In this document: piece after piece, positions 43,233 to 52,435 of the stretch
Layout: each line of letters opens with the position of its first letter
Numbering within the stretch: the stretch's first letter is position 1
DNA from: Massilia sp. Root418
GTDB lineage: Bacteria; Pseudomonadota; Gammaproteobacteria; Burkholderiales; Burkholderiaceae_D
DNA length: 64,000 nt
NCBI RefSeq assembly: GCF_001425265.1
Contig: NZ_LMEC01000001.1
Span: forward strand, 702,036-766,035
Reading direction: 5' to 3'
Notes under the pieces: model-generated
Seen by the model: only the letters and a program-made list of their open reading frames with translations
Database searches by the model: none
Told to the model about the DNA's origin: nothing
Position numbers and translations under genes: made by a program

Positions 43233-45091
43233 AGCGCCTCGCCCCGCCCTGGCGCAACTGGTCCTTGGCGGCCAAGGGCGGCGCCGTGATCGCGGCCTCG
43301 CTGGCCATGCTGCTCGGCTCCGTAGCCACCAGCCATAAGCTGGAGCGCCAGACCGCCGACGCCACCGCCGAAATGCTGCGCACCCTGAAGGTCCAGCGCG
43401 ACATCCAGCTGCTGCATACCCTGATCGCCGAAGCGGCCACCGGCGTACGAGGCTACCTGCTCACCGGCGTCGACGATTTCCTCAGGCCGTACCGCATCGC
43501 CGAGGCGCGCCTGCCCGACGCGCTGGCCAGCCTGCGCGAGAACGTGCGCGACCCCGAGCAGCTGGCGCGCCTGAACCAGCTGGCGCCGCTGGTGCAGCAC
43601 AAGCTGGCCGGCCTGAACGCCCTGCGCAGCCAGTACCACAGCCAGACCGGCGACCTGCGCGCCAGCCTGGTGGCCGGCCGGGAGATCCTGAACCAGCTGC
43701 GCGACGGCATCGGCGCCATGAATGCCCGCGAGTCGGTGCTGCTGGAGGCCCGCACCGCCGCCGTCCAGGAAGCGCTGCGGCGCCACTTCCTGATGAACGC
43801 GGCCACCATCCTGGTGGGACTGGCCGGCGCCCTCGCCATGCTGCTGTTCACCATCCGTGTGGTGCGGCGGGTGCGGCTGGCGGCGGAAAACGCGGAGCGG
43901 CTGGCGAACGACCAGCCCCTGGTCGCCACCGGCGCGGCCAGCGATGAGCTGGGACGCCTGGCCGAACGCCTGCACCGTACCAGCCTGTTGCTGGCCAACC
44001 GCGCCACCGCCGCGCAGGCCGCCAGCCTGGCCAAGACCGAGTTCCTGTCGCGCACCAGCCACGAGCTGCGCACCCCGCTCAACGCCATCCTGGGCTTTGC
44101 GCAGCTTCTGGAGGACGGCGCCGCGCGCAGCCAGGACCGGCAGCATGCCGCGCACATCACCCGCGCCGGCCAGCACCTGCTGTCCCTCATCGACGACGTT
44201 CTCGACGTCGGCCGCATCGAAACCGGCAAGCTGCCGCTGGCGGCCGCGCCGGTGCCGCTGGGCCCCGTGCTGCGCGAAGCTCTTACCCTGCTCAAGCCCC
44301 TGGCAGCCCAGTACCGGGTGCAGCTGCCGGAACCGGGCTACTGCGGCGGCCTGGCGGTACTGGCCGACCGCCAGCGCCTGATGCAGGTGATGCTGAACCT
44401 GCTGTCCAACGCCATCAAGTACAACGCCTTGCACGGGGAGGTGCGCATTGCGGCCCGCGCGGAAGCGGAGGCGGTGGCCATCGCCATCGAAGACGACGGT
44501 GCCGGCATCGCCGCCGGGATGCAGCAGCGTCTGTTTACGCCGTTCGACCGGCTGGGCGCAGAGCGCAGTGGCACCGACGGCATCGGCCTTGGCCTGGCTG
44601 TCTCGCGTTCGCTGGCCGAAGCCATGGGCGGCAGCATCGCCGCAGACAACCTGCCCGGCAAGGGCAGCGTGTTCACGGTGCGCCTGCCACGTGCCACGCC
44701 GCCGGGCCGGCAGGCGGCAGCGCTGCCTTCGCCCACGGGCCCGGCGCCGGCCGCACGCAAGCCCCTGCTGCTGTGCGTGGACGGCGACGCCTCCAGCCTG
44801 GCGCTGATCGACACGCTGATGGCGCGGCGGCCCGGCTGGGAGCTTGCCGGCGCCCGCACCACCGCCGAGGGATGGCAGCTGGCCGCGCGGCGCGCACCTG
44901 CCGTGCTGCTGCTGGACCTGGCGCTGCCCGACGCTCAGGGCTTGCTGGCCCGCTGGCGCAGCGACCCGGCGCTGGCGGCACTTCCCGTGGTCACGGTCGG
45001 CGCGGCGGCTGCATCCGGCACGGCCGGCCACCTGAAAAAGCCCCTGGACCTGCCGGAATTTTTTGCGCTGCTCGATAGGATACTGCAATGA
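43229..45091 (+). CDS. Hybrid sensor histidine kinase with CHASE3 domain
   Basis: A 620-residue inner-membrane kinase. A helix near 16-36, a CHASE3 periplasmic domain (about 40-180) and a second helix (about 193-213) are followed by a HAMP-like linker. HisKA has the phospho-His in SRTSHELRTPLNAILGF. The ATPase domain has LLSNAIKYN, EDDGAGI and GIGLGLAVSRSLAEAMGG. A receiver domain closes the protein (about 513-620: acidic CVDGD, phospho-acceptor in LLLDLALPD, Lys in HLKKPLD). It is coupled by overlap to the LuxR gene before it and the receiver gene after it. The signal is unknown. Confidence 0.92.
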   Translation: MKRLAPPWRNWSLAAKGGAVIAASLAMLLGSVATSHKLERQTADATAEMLRTLKVQRDIQLLHTLIAEAATGVRGYLLTGVDDFLRPYRIAEARLPDALASLRENVRDPEQLARLNQLAPLVQHKLAGLNALRSQYHSQTGDLRASLVAGREILNQLRDGIGAMNARESVLLEARTAAVQEALRRHFLMNAATILVGLAGALAMLLFTIRVVRRVRLAAENAERLANDQPLVATGAASDELGRLAERLHRTSLLLANRATAAQAASLAKTEFLSRTSHELRTPLNAILGFAQLLEDGAARSQDRQHAAHITRAGQHLLSLIDDVLDVGRIETGKLPLAAAPVPLGPVLREALTLLKPLAAQYRVQLPEPGYCGGLAVLADRQRLMQVMLNLLSNAIKYNALHGEVRIAARAEAEAVAIAIEDDGAGIAAGMQQRLFTPFDRLGAERSGTDGIGLGLAVSRSLAEAMGGSIAADNLPGKGSVFTVRLPRATPPGRQAAALPSPTGPAPAARKPLLLCVDGDASSLALIDTLMARRPGWELAGARTTAEGWQLAARRAPAVLLLDLALPDAQGLLARWRSDPALAALPVVTVGAAAASGTAGHLKKPLDLPEFFALLDRILQ

Positions 45092-45561
45092 ATGAAGAAG
45101 ACATGCTGGCCTCGCGCGTGCTGATCATCGACGACCAGCCCGCCAATCTGCGCCTGCTGGAAGAGCTGCTGGCGCGCGAAGGCCTGACCCATGTGGTGGG
45201 CACCACCGATGCCCGGAAGGCGCTGGAACTGTACGCCGCCTTCGATCCGGACCTGATCGTGCTCGACCTCATGATGCCGGACCTGGACGGCTACGCGGTG
45301 CTGGAACACCTGAAGCGGCGCGGCGATCCCTATGACTTCCGCCCTGTGCTGGTGGTGACCGCCGACGCCACCGGCGAGGCCAAGCGCCGCGCGCTCTCGC
45401 TGGGCGCCAAGGACTTCCTCACCAAGCCCTTCGACACCATCGAGGCCATGCTGCGCGTCTGGAACCTGCTGGAAACGCGCGCGCTCTACAAGCGCCTGCA
45501 GGCGCTCTCCCCCAGCGAACCGCCGATTGCCCGCTGGCCGCCCTCGGCGCGGGGGCGCTGA
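45088..45561 (+). CDS. Single-domain response regulator
   Basis: A 157-residue receiver with acidic pair in VLIIDDQPAN, phospho-acceptor Asp in LIVLDLMMPDLDG, and the Thr and Lys positions in VVTADATG and FLTKPFD. A short tail follows, without a DNA-binding or enzymatic output domain. It overlaps the hybrid kinase stop by 4 bases and is probably the relay partner of that kinase. The final 15 residues are low-complexity and may be unstructured. Confidence 0.92.
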   Translation: MNEEDMLASRVLIIDDQPANLRLLEELLAREGLTHVVGTTDARKALELYAAFDPDLIVLDLMMPDLDGYAVLEHLKRRGDPYDFRPVLVVTADATGEAKRRALSLGAKDFLTKPFDTIEAMLRVWNLLETRALYKRLQALSPSEPPIARWPPSARGR

Positions 45562-45594
45562 GCGGCGGGCCAGCCCGGCCGCCCTGGCCTCGCT

Positions 45595-48477
45595 TCAGGG
45601 GGCGGGCGCGTACTCGATGCGGTCGCGCCCATTTTCCTTGCAGCGGTAAAGCGCCTGGTCGGCCAGCTCGATCAGTGCCGGCACAGGCAGCGGGCGGCGC
45701 GGGTCGAAGGCGATCACGCCGAAACTGCCCGTCACCGTAATGGCTTCGCCGGCGCCGATGCCGATCGGCTGGCAGCGGATAGCGTTGCGCAGCTGCTCCA
45801 CGCGCGCATGGCCGCTGGCTTCGTCCAGCCCGGGCAGCAACACCAGGAATTCCTCGCCCCCGTAGCGCCCCACCGCGTCGCTCTGCCGCACGGCAGCGCC
45901 CAGGCGCGTTACCGCTTCACGCAGCACCGCGTCGCCGGCCGCGTGGCCATGGGTGTCGTTGACGCGCTTGAAGTGGTCCAGGTCCAGGAGAATCAGTAAC
46001 AGGGGCCGCTGCAGCGCCAGCGCCTGTTCCAGCGCGCGCTCGACAATCTCCATGATGGCGCCCCGGTTCCAGGCGCCGGTGAGGCTGTCGCGCAGGGCGC
46101 GTTCGCGCAGCTGCTCGCGCGACAGCTCCAGTTCCCGCGTGCGCTCGCGCACCAGCCGCTCGGTATGCAGCTGGCGCAGCAGCAGGTGGCGCACGCGCAG
46201 CCGGTATGCCGCCGCCAGCGCCAGCGCCGTGGCCAGGGCGCACAGCAGATAGAACGGCGTGGTGCGCCACCACGGCGGCAGCACTGTTACCGCGTGCCGG
46301 TGCAGCGGCGACACGCTCTGGCTATATGCATTGGTGGCGTAAAACTCGAACTGGTACTCGCCCGGCGGCAGGGCCGCGTAGCGCAGCTGCGGCGTGGCCG
46401 ATTCGGCCCAGCGGCTCTCCAGCCCCGCCATGCGGTAATGGAAGCGCAGCATACTGCGGTTCTGGTAGTAGGAACTGCTCAGGGCCAGCTCCAACGGCGC
46501 GTTGGACCAGGCCATTTTCCACGGCTGGTCCAGCGGCAGCGCTTGGCCCTCGCCGCGTGCCGCCTCCAGGCGCACCGCCAGCGGCGATGGCGCGAACAGC
46601 AGTTCCGGCCGCCGCACGTGGCTGGCGCCGTTGCTGGTGGCGACCCACATCGAGCCGTCGCCGTCTTCGTAAAACACGCTGCCGTTGGTGTCGTTCCAGA
46701 CCAGGCCATCGTTCTGGTTGAAGAAGCGCCACTGCGCGCCGTTCCAGATGGCGATGCCGGCATCGGTGCCCACCCACAGCCAGCCGCGCCTGTCCTCGTA
46801 CAGCCCGAGGATGCTGGCGCCGTTAAGCAGGCTGCTGTCCACAGGCCGAAGCCGTAGAGTCGTGTCGCCCCCGCCCTCCGCGCGCCACAGCTTGCCCGCA
46901 GAATCGCTGAGCCACAAGGAGCCATCCGCCGAGCAGGCCATGCTGTACAGCTCCGCGCCGTTCGGCGACGCCACGTTGTGCTTGCGCCAGGCCGCGCCGT
47001 CCAGCCGGAGCACGCCGGCCGCGCTCAGGAACCAGATCGTGCCGCCGGGCGACTGGCACAGGTCGTGGTAGCTCACGGCATTGGCGCCGGTGGGCTGGAC
47101 CAGGCCCTCGGGAGGCAGCACCTGCCGCGCGCCGCCGCTGGTGTCGGCGACGGCAATGCCGTCCGCCGTGGCCAGCCACAGGCGCTGCTGCTTGTCCACC
47201 ATCATGCGGCGCACCGCAGGCAGGCGTGCGCCGTGCGCGGTGGCCTGGCCATCCTTGGCCAGCCGCCGCAGCGCGCCGGAATAGGAACCGCCCCACACCT
47301 GGCCGCTGCCGTCAATCGCCAGGCTGGACCATTGGTCGGCTTGCGCCGCGGAGGCCGCCGGCACGAAGCGCCGGGCGCCCGGCAGCAGCCTGGCGGGACC
47401 GGACCGGGTGCCGGCCACCAGCACGCCGGACGCGTCGCGCACAAACGACAGCAGCACGTCGCTCGGCAAGCCCTGGGCGGCGGTCCAGTTCTCCCAATTG
47501 CCGTAGCCCGGCCAGTTGATCAGGCCCAGGCCAAGCGACCCCAGCCACAGCCCGCCGCCCTGGTCGAATTGCAGGGCGTTCACGCCGCCTGCCGCGCGCA
47601 AGCCATTCTCCGGGCCATAGTGCTCCCAGCGTGCAGCGTCCCAGCGCACCAGGCCATCGTCGACATTGCTCAGCACGCGGCCCTGGGCGTCCTCGGCCAG
47701 CATGGGCCGCAGGCTGGCCTTGCGCAGCAGGTCGCCGGGCGGGGTACGGTCGCAAAAACGCTGCGCGCCGGCCGGCAAGGCCACGATATGGTGTTCGCCG
47801 CGCGCCCACAGCTGGCCGGCACGGTCGCGCAGGATAGCGCGCCAGGCATCGGCCGGCACGCCCTGCCCGGCACCCCACACGGTCACGCCGGCGCGGCCTG
47901 TCTGGCACAGCGACTGGCCGCAGCCCAGCCACAGCGACGCATCCGGGTCGGCGTGGACGCTGGCTATTTCGCCCAGCGCGCCCTGCTGCGCGATCTGCTG
48001 TTCGGAAAAGACCGCTGCCACCCGGGCCTGCCCGCCGTTCAGCGTAAGTGTGTAGAGGCGCTGGCCGCTGACCACGTAGCGGCTGCCGCCTGGGCCAAGC
48101 GCCAGGCTTTGCGAAGGCCAGATGCCAAGCTTGCGGCCGTCGTCCCGCAGGACCGGCTGCAGGCGCTCGCCCACTTTCAGGAACAGGCCGTTGTAATTGC
48201 CGACCCAGAGATGGTCCTCACGGTCCAGCAGCAGCCCGGTGATCAGGGTCTCGTCCAGGCCCGCGTCCTGCCCATAGCGCTGGAAACCGGCGCCGTCATA
48301 GCGGAACACGCCATTCTCGGTGCCCACCCACAGATAGCCGGCGCGGTCGCGCACCATGGCGCTCACGGCCAGGTTGCCCAGCCCTTCCTGCTGGCCAAAG
48401 TAGCGCAGCGGCATCTGCTGCGCCGCCACCCAGGCCGGCAGCAGCGCCAGCAGGCTGATTAGTGTCCGTCCCAGCAC
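45595..48477 (-). CDS. Two-component-propeller diguanylate cyclase
   Basis: A 960-residue membrane protein. A signal peptide (LLALLPAWVAAQ) is followed by many Reg_prop blade repeats (for example DRAGYLWVGTENGVFRYDG, DREDHLWVGNYNGLFLK, DRRGWLWVGTDAGIAIW) up to about 640. Then come a Y_Y_Y domain (about 665-735), a transmembrane helix near 745-765, a short coiled coil and a GGDEF domain. The active site is GGEEF and an RQSD inhibitory site stands five residues before it, so it is probably an active, feedback-inhibited cyclic di-GMP synthase. The periplasmic propeller probably senses a carbohydrate or polymer. That ligand is inferred. Confidence 0.92.
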   Translation of the reverse strand: MLGRTLISLLALLPAWVAAQQMPLRYFGQQEGLGNLAVSAMVRDRAGYLWVGTENGVFRYDGAGFQRYGQDAGLDETLITGLLLDREDHLWVGNYNGLFLKVGERLQPVLRDDGRKLGIWPSQSLALGPGGSRYVVSGQRLYTLTLNGGQARVAAVFSEQQIAQQGALGEIASVHADPDASLWLGCGQSLCQTGRAGVTVWGAGQGVPADAWRAILRDRAGQLWARGEHHIVALPAGAQRFCDRTPPGDLLRKASLRPMLAEDAQGRVLSNVDDGLVRWDAARWEHYGPENGLRAAGGVNALQFDQGGGLWLGSLGLGLINWPGYGNWENWTAAQGLPSDVLLSFVRDASGVLVAGTRSGPARLLPGARRFVPAASAAQADQWSSLAIDGSGQVWGGSYSGALRRLAKDGQATAHGARLPAVRRMMVDKQQRLWLATADGIAVADTSGGARQVLPPEGLVQPTGANAVSYHDLCQSPGGTIWFLSAAGVLRLDGAAWRKHNVASPNGAELYSMACSADGSLWLSDSAGKLWRAEGGGDTTLRLRPVDSSLLNGASILGLYEDRRGWLWVGTDAGIAIWNGAQWRFFNQNDGLVWNDTNGSVFYEDGDGSMWVATSNGASHVRRPELLFAPSPLAVRLEAARGEGQALPLDQPWKMAWSNAPLELALSSSYYQNRSMLRFHYRMAGLESRWAESATPQLRYAALPPGEYQFEFYATNAYSQSVSPLHRHAVTVLPPWWRTTPFYLLCALATALALAAAYRLRVRHLLLRQLHTERLVRERTRELELSREQLRERALRDSLTGAWNRGAIMEIVERALEQALALQRPLLLILLDLDHFKRVNDTHGHAAGDAVLREAVTRLGAAVRQSDAVGRYGGEEFLVLLPGLDEASGHARVEQLRNAIRCQPIGIGAGEAITVTGSFGVIAFDPRRPLPVPALIELADQALYRCKENGRDRIEYAPAP

Positions 48478-48595
48478 AGCGCGGTCTCGTTGTTTTCACC
48501 GGCGAAATTGCCGTAGAACAAGCTTACGGCGCGCTGCCGCCTTTTGCCAAGACATATTTGGCCGGCAAACGCGGCACCGCCGCAACGGCGCGAGA

Positions 48596-48660
48596 TATCG
48601 ATAACAAATGTGCGCACCGTGGCCAAAATGTCGTGCTATATTGGCACTGCTATCGATAAC
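48596..48660. promoter_or_regulatory. Two TATCGATAAC repeats 55 bases apart upstream of the lyase gene
   Basis: TATCGATAACA occurs at 48596-48606 and again as TATCGATAACA at 48651-48661, with the palindrome TATCGATA at the core of each. They resemble LacI/GalR-type operators. The second copy lies 70 bases before the ATG at 48730. No LacI-type gene is in the window, so the binding protein is unknown. Confidence 0.5.
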
Positions 48661-48729
48661 ACAACGCCGGAAGGAGACGCCGGTGATCGGTAAGCAACAC
48701 AGCGTGATTGACAACTATAAGGAAAAATT

Positions 48730-51700
48730 ATGCAAAAGCAATTCCATTCGGAGCGGCAAGGCGCTTGTGCGCCCGGCAGCGCCAGACTTAAGATGATAGC
48801 GCTATCAGTCGCGTCGGCGTTCCTGGTGCTGGCCGGCGGCAGTGCGCAGGCCGTGAGCTACGTGGCCACCCCGGCGGCGCAGCCTGCGGTCAGCCCGGCA
48901 GGCTTCAAGCACCCCGCCCTGGGCTTTACGCTGCAACAGCTGGACTACGCCCGCTTGCAGACCCGCGCCGACGTCGAACCGTACAAGACCTACTACAACA
49001 TCCTGGCCACGGTGTGCTGCAACTACGCCAACATCAACCTGCTGCCCACCAACCGCGACGCCACCAAGGTCGACACGCCGAACACCCCCAATTACAACGG
49101 CAGCACGGCGCAGACCCGCATGATCAACGATTCGCAGGGCGCGCTGACGCAGGCCATCCTGTACTACGTGACCGGCCGCAACGAGTACCGCCGCAATGCC
49201 ATGCGCATCCTGCGCACCTGGAGCAATATGAACCCGGCCGGCTATGCCTATTTCCCGGACGCGCACATCCATAACGGCGTGCCGCTGTTCCGCATGCTGG
49301 CCGCCGCCGAAATCATGCGCTACACGCCGGGCGACCCCGCCCACACGGACTATCCGCTGGTGTGGACCGACACCGATACCCAGAAACTCAAGGACAACCT
49401 GATCGACCCCATGGAGCGCACCTTCTTCGCCAGCAAGGAGCGCTTCATGAACCAGCACCTGTACTCGCTGATCGGCCGCATGGCCGGCGCCATCTTCACC
49501 GACAACCGCGCCCGCTACGACGAGACAGTGGAATGGATGACCGTCAACGCCAGCTCCACGCGGCAGGACATCAACGGCGCCATCCTGCCCCTGATCCCCC
49601 TGGTCGAGGCGGACAATCCCTACAACAAGGCCGGCTACGCCTTCTACCAGATCCAGGAAATGCAGCGCGACCAGGCCCACGGCGGCGACAACGTGGACAA
49701 CCTCACCGGGCTGCTGCGCATGGTGACTGCCCAGGGCACCAAGGTCGATCCCTACACCGGCGTGCCGTCCACTTCGGGCGACGCGGTCAGCGTCTACCAC
49801 TTCGGCGGCAACCGCGTGCTGATGGGCGCCAACGCCTACGCCCAGTACATGCTGGGGTATAACGCGCCCTGGGCAGACCTGAGCGGCGGCACCTCCTACA
49901 TCTCCGGCGCCTACCGCGGCCGCCTGTACGAAGTGGGCGGCATCCCCGAGCTATACAACGTCTACAAGCACGAACAGGGCGTGGACGTGGAAGCCGTGGC
50001 GCCCTACCTGGCCACCGCCGCCGCGCATGCGGACGGCCCGGTCACGGCCTGGGGCCAGGCATCGCCCGCCAACAAGGACATGGGCGCGGAAGCCTTCCTC
50101 ACCCTGCCCCTGCCGCTGACAGGCGTGCCGCTGCCGCCCAACACCGGCATGCTGGAGACGGAGCGCAAGGCGGTCTTCCTGGACGGCGACTGGAGCACGG
50201 AAACGGAAGCCGAACGCACCTACGGCCACGCCAGGGTGACGCCGGCCGGCGCCACCGTGGTGTTCCACGACGTGCGCTACGCGGACCGCGCCAAGTACGC
50301 CCCCGTGGGCCTGATGGTGCGCACCAACGCAGTGACCAGGCTGGCCGCCAGCGGCTCCGCCACCGGCCTGCCCTGGAGCGAAATGACGGTGCCGGACACC
50401 GGGGGTCAGTGGCGCTACATCGTTCCCGATTCCTCCTGGACCGCCGCCGCCGGGCGCGGCTTCGGCGACAACATCATCTATTTCAAGTTCACCGGCGCCG
50501 AGGGCGCCACGGTGGACGTGGACTTCGTGAACATGGCGGCGCCCACCCAGCTCACGCCGCCGCGCTTCGCCATGCCGGCCTTCCCGGCCACGGAGCTGAT
50601 CGTGCAGGGCGTGCCCTACCAGGCGGCCTACACCGCCACCGACGCGCAAGCGGGCGACAGCGTGGTCTACCAGGCCATCAGCCTGCCGCCCGGCGCCACG
50701 CTGGACACGGCCACCGGCGCCTTCAGCTGGACCCCCACGGCCGCGCAGGCTGGCGTGCACGAGGTGATCATCAGCGCCACCGACGGCGTATCGATCAGCA
50801 CCATGACCACCAAACTGAGCGTGCAGCCGGACCGCGCGGCCGCTTTCGCCTCGGCCATGGGCGCCTACGATCCCGCCGCCGTCTACACCACCACCTCGCT
50901 GGCCGCGTTCCAGTCCGAACTGGCGCCGCTGCAGGCCGCCATGCTGACGGTGTCCGACGCCGAATTCGGCGCGCTGCTCAACGCGGTGAAGGCAGTGGCG
51001 GCCAAGCTGCAGCTGCTCAATCCGCGCGTGGCTTCGGACGGCAGCCTGGACTGGAGCAAGAACATGGTCACCACTACCGTGCTGGACGCCGCGCGCGCTG
51101 CCCTGCTGGTGGACGGCGACTACAACAGCACCTCGGGCGACTTGCGCAACCCGGTCACCATCGACTTTGGCGAGAACTACCGCGTGTCGGTGAGCGCCTT
51201 CGGCATCCAGGCCCGCTTCATGTTCGGCAACCGCTCGCAGGGCATCAATGTGTACGGCTCGAACGACAATGCCAGCTGGACCCTGCTCACCAGCCGCGAA
51301 ACCACCGACACGGCCAACCGCAACTTCGAGATGGAAGTGATCCCCGTGATCGCCGGCATGGAGGACGAGCGCTACCGCTACTTCCTGGTGCGCGTGGACC
51401 ATCCCGGTCCGCCCACCGACCCGGCCTACCCCGGCATTTCCTCGTACAGCGAGTTCCGCTTCCACGGCAACCGCTACGACCTGCTGCAGCCCGTGGACGT
51501 GAGCGCCAGCGTGCGCATGCTGCAATCCGGCTTGGCGGTGAATCGATTCACGCAGAAGTACACCGGCACGGTGGCTTTCACCAACACCACCCAGACCACG
51601 CTTACCGGGCCGCTGCACCTGCACCTGCAGGGGCTGACCGCCGGCGTCACCGTGGACAACGCCACCGGCGTGAAGGACGGCGTGCCCTACATCACCTTGC

Positions 51701-51810
51701 CCGTGAGCGAGCTGGCGCCGGGCCAGACCGCCACCGTGACCACCATCTTCAGCAATCCGGCCAAGGCAGCCATCAGCTACGTCCGCAAACTCATCAGCGT
51801 CAAATACTAA
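48730..51810 (+). CDS. Secreted alginate-lyase-like multidomain protein
   Basis: A 1026-residue secreted protein with a signal peptide ending GGSAQA near residue 41. Residues about 60-420 resemble the alginate lyase (alpha/alpha toroid) superfamily: RRNAMRILRTWSNMNPAG, FFASKERFMNQHLYSLIGR and the EMQRDQAHGG stretch carrying the usual catalytic-type residues. A beta-rich region follows, then a putative Ig domain (about 625-700, SLPPGATLDTATGAFSWTPT) and an F5/8 type C-like domain (about 760-910), ending in a beta-sandwich domain. The polysaccharide substrate is unknown. AAGGAAAAATT precedes the ATG. The PEP-CTERM gene follows after 10 bases. Confidence 0.85.
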   Translation: MQKQFHSERQGACAPGSARLKMIALSVASAFLVLAGGSAQAVSYVATPAAQPAVSPAGFKHPALGFTLQQLDYARLQTRADVEPYKTYYNILATVCCNYANINLLPTNRDATKVDTPNTPNYNGSTAQTRMINDSQGALTQAILYYVTGRNEYRRNAMRILRTWSNMNPAGYAYFPDAHIHNGVPLFRMLAAAEIMRYTPGDPAHTDYPLVWTDTDTQKLKDNLIDPMERTFFASKERFMNQHLYSLIGRMAGAIFTDNRARYDETVEWMTVNASSTRQDINGAILPLIPLVEADNPYNKAGYAFYQIQEMQRDQAHGGDNVDNLTGLLRMVTAQGTKVDPYTGVPSTSGDAVSVYHFGGNRVLMGANAYAQYMLGYNAPWADLSGGTSYISGAYRGRLYEVGGIPELYNVYKHEQGVDVEAVAPYLATAAAHADGPVTAWGQASPANKDMGAEAFLTLPLPLTGVPLPPNTGMLETERKAVFLDGDWSTETEAERTYGHARVTPAGATVVFHDVRYADRAKYAPVGLMVRTNAVTRLAASGSATGLPWSEMTVPDTGGQWRYIVPDSSWTAAAGRGFGDNIIYFKFTGAEGATVDVDFVNMAAPTQLTPPRFAMPAFPATELIVQGVPYQAAYTATDAQAGDSVVYQAISLPPGATLDTATGAFSWTPTAAQAGVHEVIISATDGVSISTMTTKLSVQPDRAAAFASAMGAYDPAAVYTTTSLAAFQSELAPLQAAMLTVSDAEFGALLNAVKAVAAKLQLLNPRVASDGSLDWSKNMVTTTVLDAARAALLVDGDYNSTSGDLRNPVTIDFGENYRVSVSAFGIQARFMFGNRSQGINVYGSNDNASWTLLTSRETTDTANRNFEMEVIPVIAGMEDERYRYFLVRVDHPGPPTDPAYPGISSYSEFRFHGNRYDLLQPVDVSASVRMLQSGLAVNRFTQKYTGTVAFTNTTQTTLTGPLHLHLQGLTAGVTVDNATGVKDGVPYITLPVSELAPGQTATVTTIFSNPAKAAISYVRKLISVKY

Positions 51811-51820
51811 GGAAACCGAC

Positions 51821-52435
51821 ATGAGCAATCTGAAAGACATTCTGGCCCGGCTGATGCTGGCCGCTTTCCTGTCGTGCTGCGCCGGTGCCGGCATGGGCAC
51901 GGCAGCGGCAGGGCCGCTGTACAGCGTCCGCATCGACACCGCCACCCTGGGCAGCGGCCCGGCTTACCTGGGCCTGTACTTCCTGGGCCTGGCCGACGCG
52001 GCGCCGGCCAGCGCCACGGTAAGCAACCTGGCCGGCGCACTGGACGGCACGGCCGACGTGACCGGCACCATAGCCGGCGCCCTGCCCGGCCCGCTGGTGT
52101 TCAGCAACGCCAACGGTGGCAGCGAACTGGTGCAGGGCATCACATTGGGTGGCGTGTTCTCCTTCGACCTGACCTTCCTGATGACGGCGGGCGAGGTTGG
52201 CAGCACCTTCAGCTGGGCGCTGTTCAACGAAACGGCCTACCTGGGCGCGGACGGCAACCTGGGCATGGTGTCGCTGCAGCCTGGCGCTGCGCCGGGCGGC
52301 GCCTACCTGCTCACCAACGCCAGCGCGGCCAGCAGCGTGCAGGTGGTGCCTGAACCGGCCACCATGTGGCTGATGCTGGCGGCCATCCCGCTGGCCATGC
52401 TGGCGCGCCGCCGGCGCATGCGTCACCTCCCGTAG
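51821..52435 (+). CDS. PEP-CTERM sorting-signal protein
   Basis: A 204-residue exported protein with a signal peptide (LMLAAFLSCCAGAGMGTAAA) and a C-terminal PEP-CTERM anchor: VPEPATMW, a hydrophobic helix and the basic tail RRRRMR. Exosortase cleaves and sorts such proteins to the surface or into exopolysaccharide matrix. The exosortase must be encoded elsewhere. AAGGAAACCGAC precedes the ATG, and the lyase-like gene ends 10 bases upstream, so the pair is probably one unit. Its 3' end overlaps the convergent Lnt-like gene by 13 bases. Confidence 0.88.
   Translation: MSNLKDILARLMLAAFLSCCAGAGMGTAAAGPLYSVRIDTATLGSGPAYLGLYFLGLADAAPASATVSNLAGALDGTADVTGTIAGALPGPLVFSNANGGSELVQGITLGGVFSFDLTFLMTAGEVGSTFSWALFNETAYLGADGNLGMVSLQPGAAPGGAYLLTNASAASSVQVVPEPATMWLMLAAIPLAMLARRRRMRHLP

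Noticed and set aside
42506..45088. An 860-codon open frame on the minus strand
   Set aside because: It is the antisense shadow of the LuxR gene and the hybrid kinase, which have clear domains and coupled starts.
45562..45594. GGCGG...CCGCC stem between the receiver gene and the diguanylate cyclase gene
   Set aside because: The position between convergent genes suits a terminator, but the stem is short and there is no T-run.
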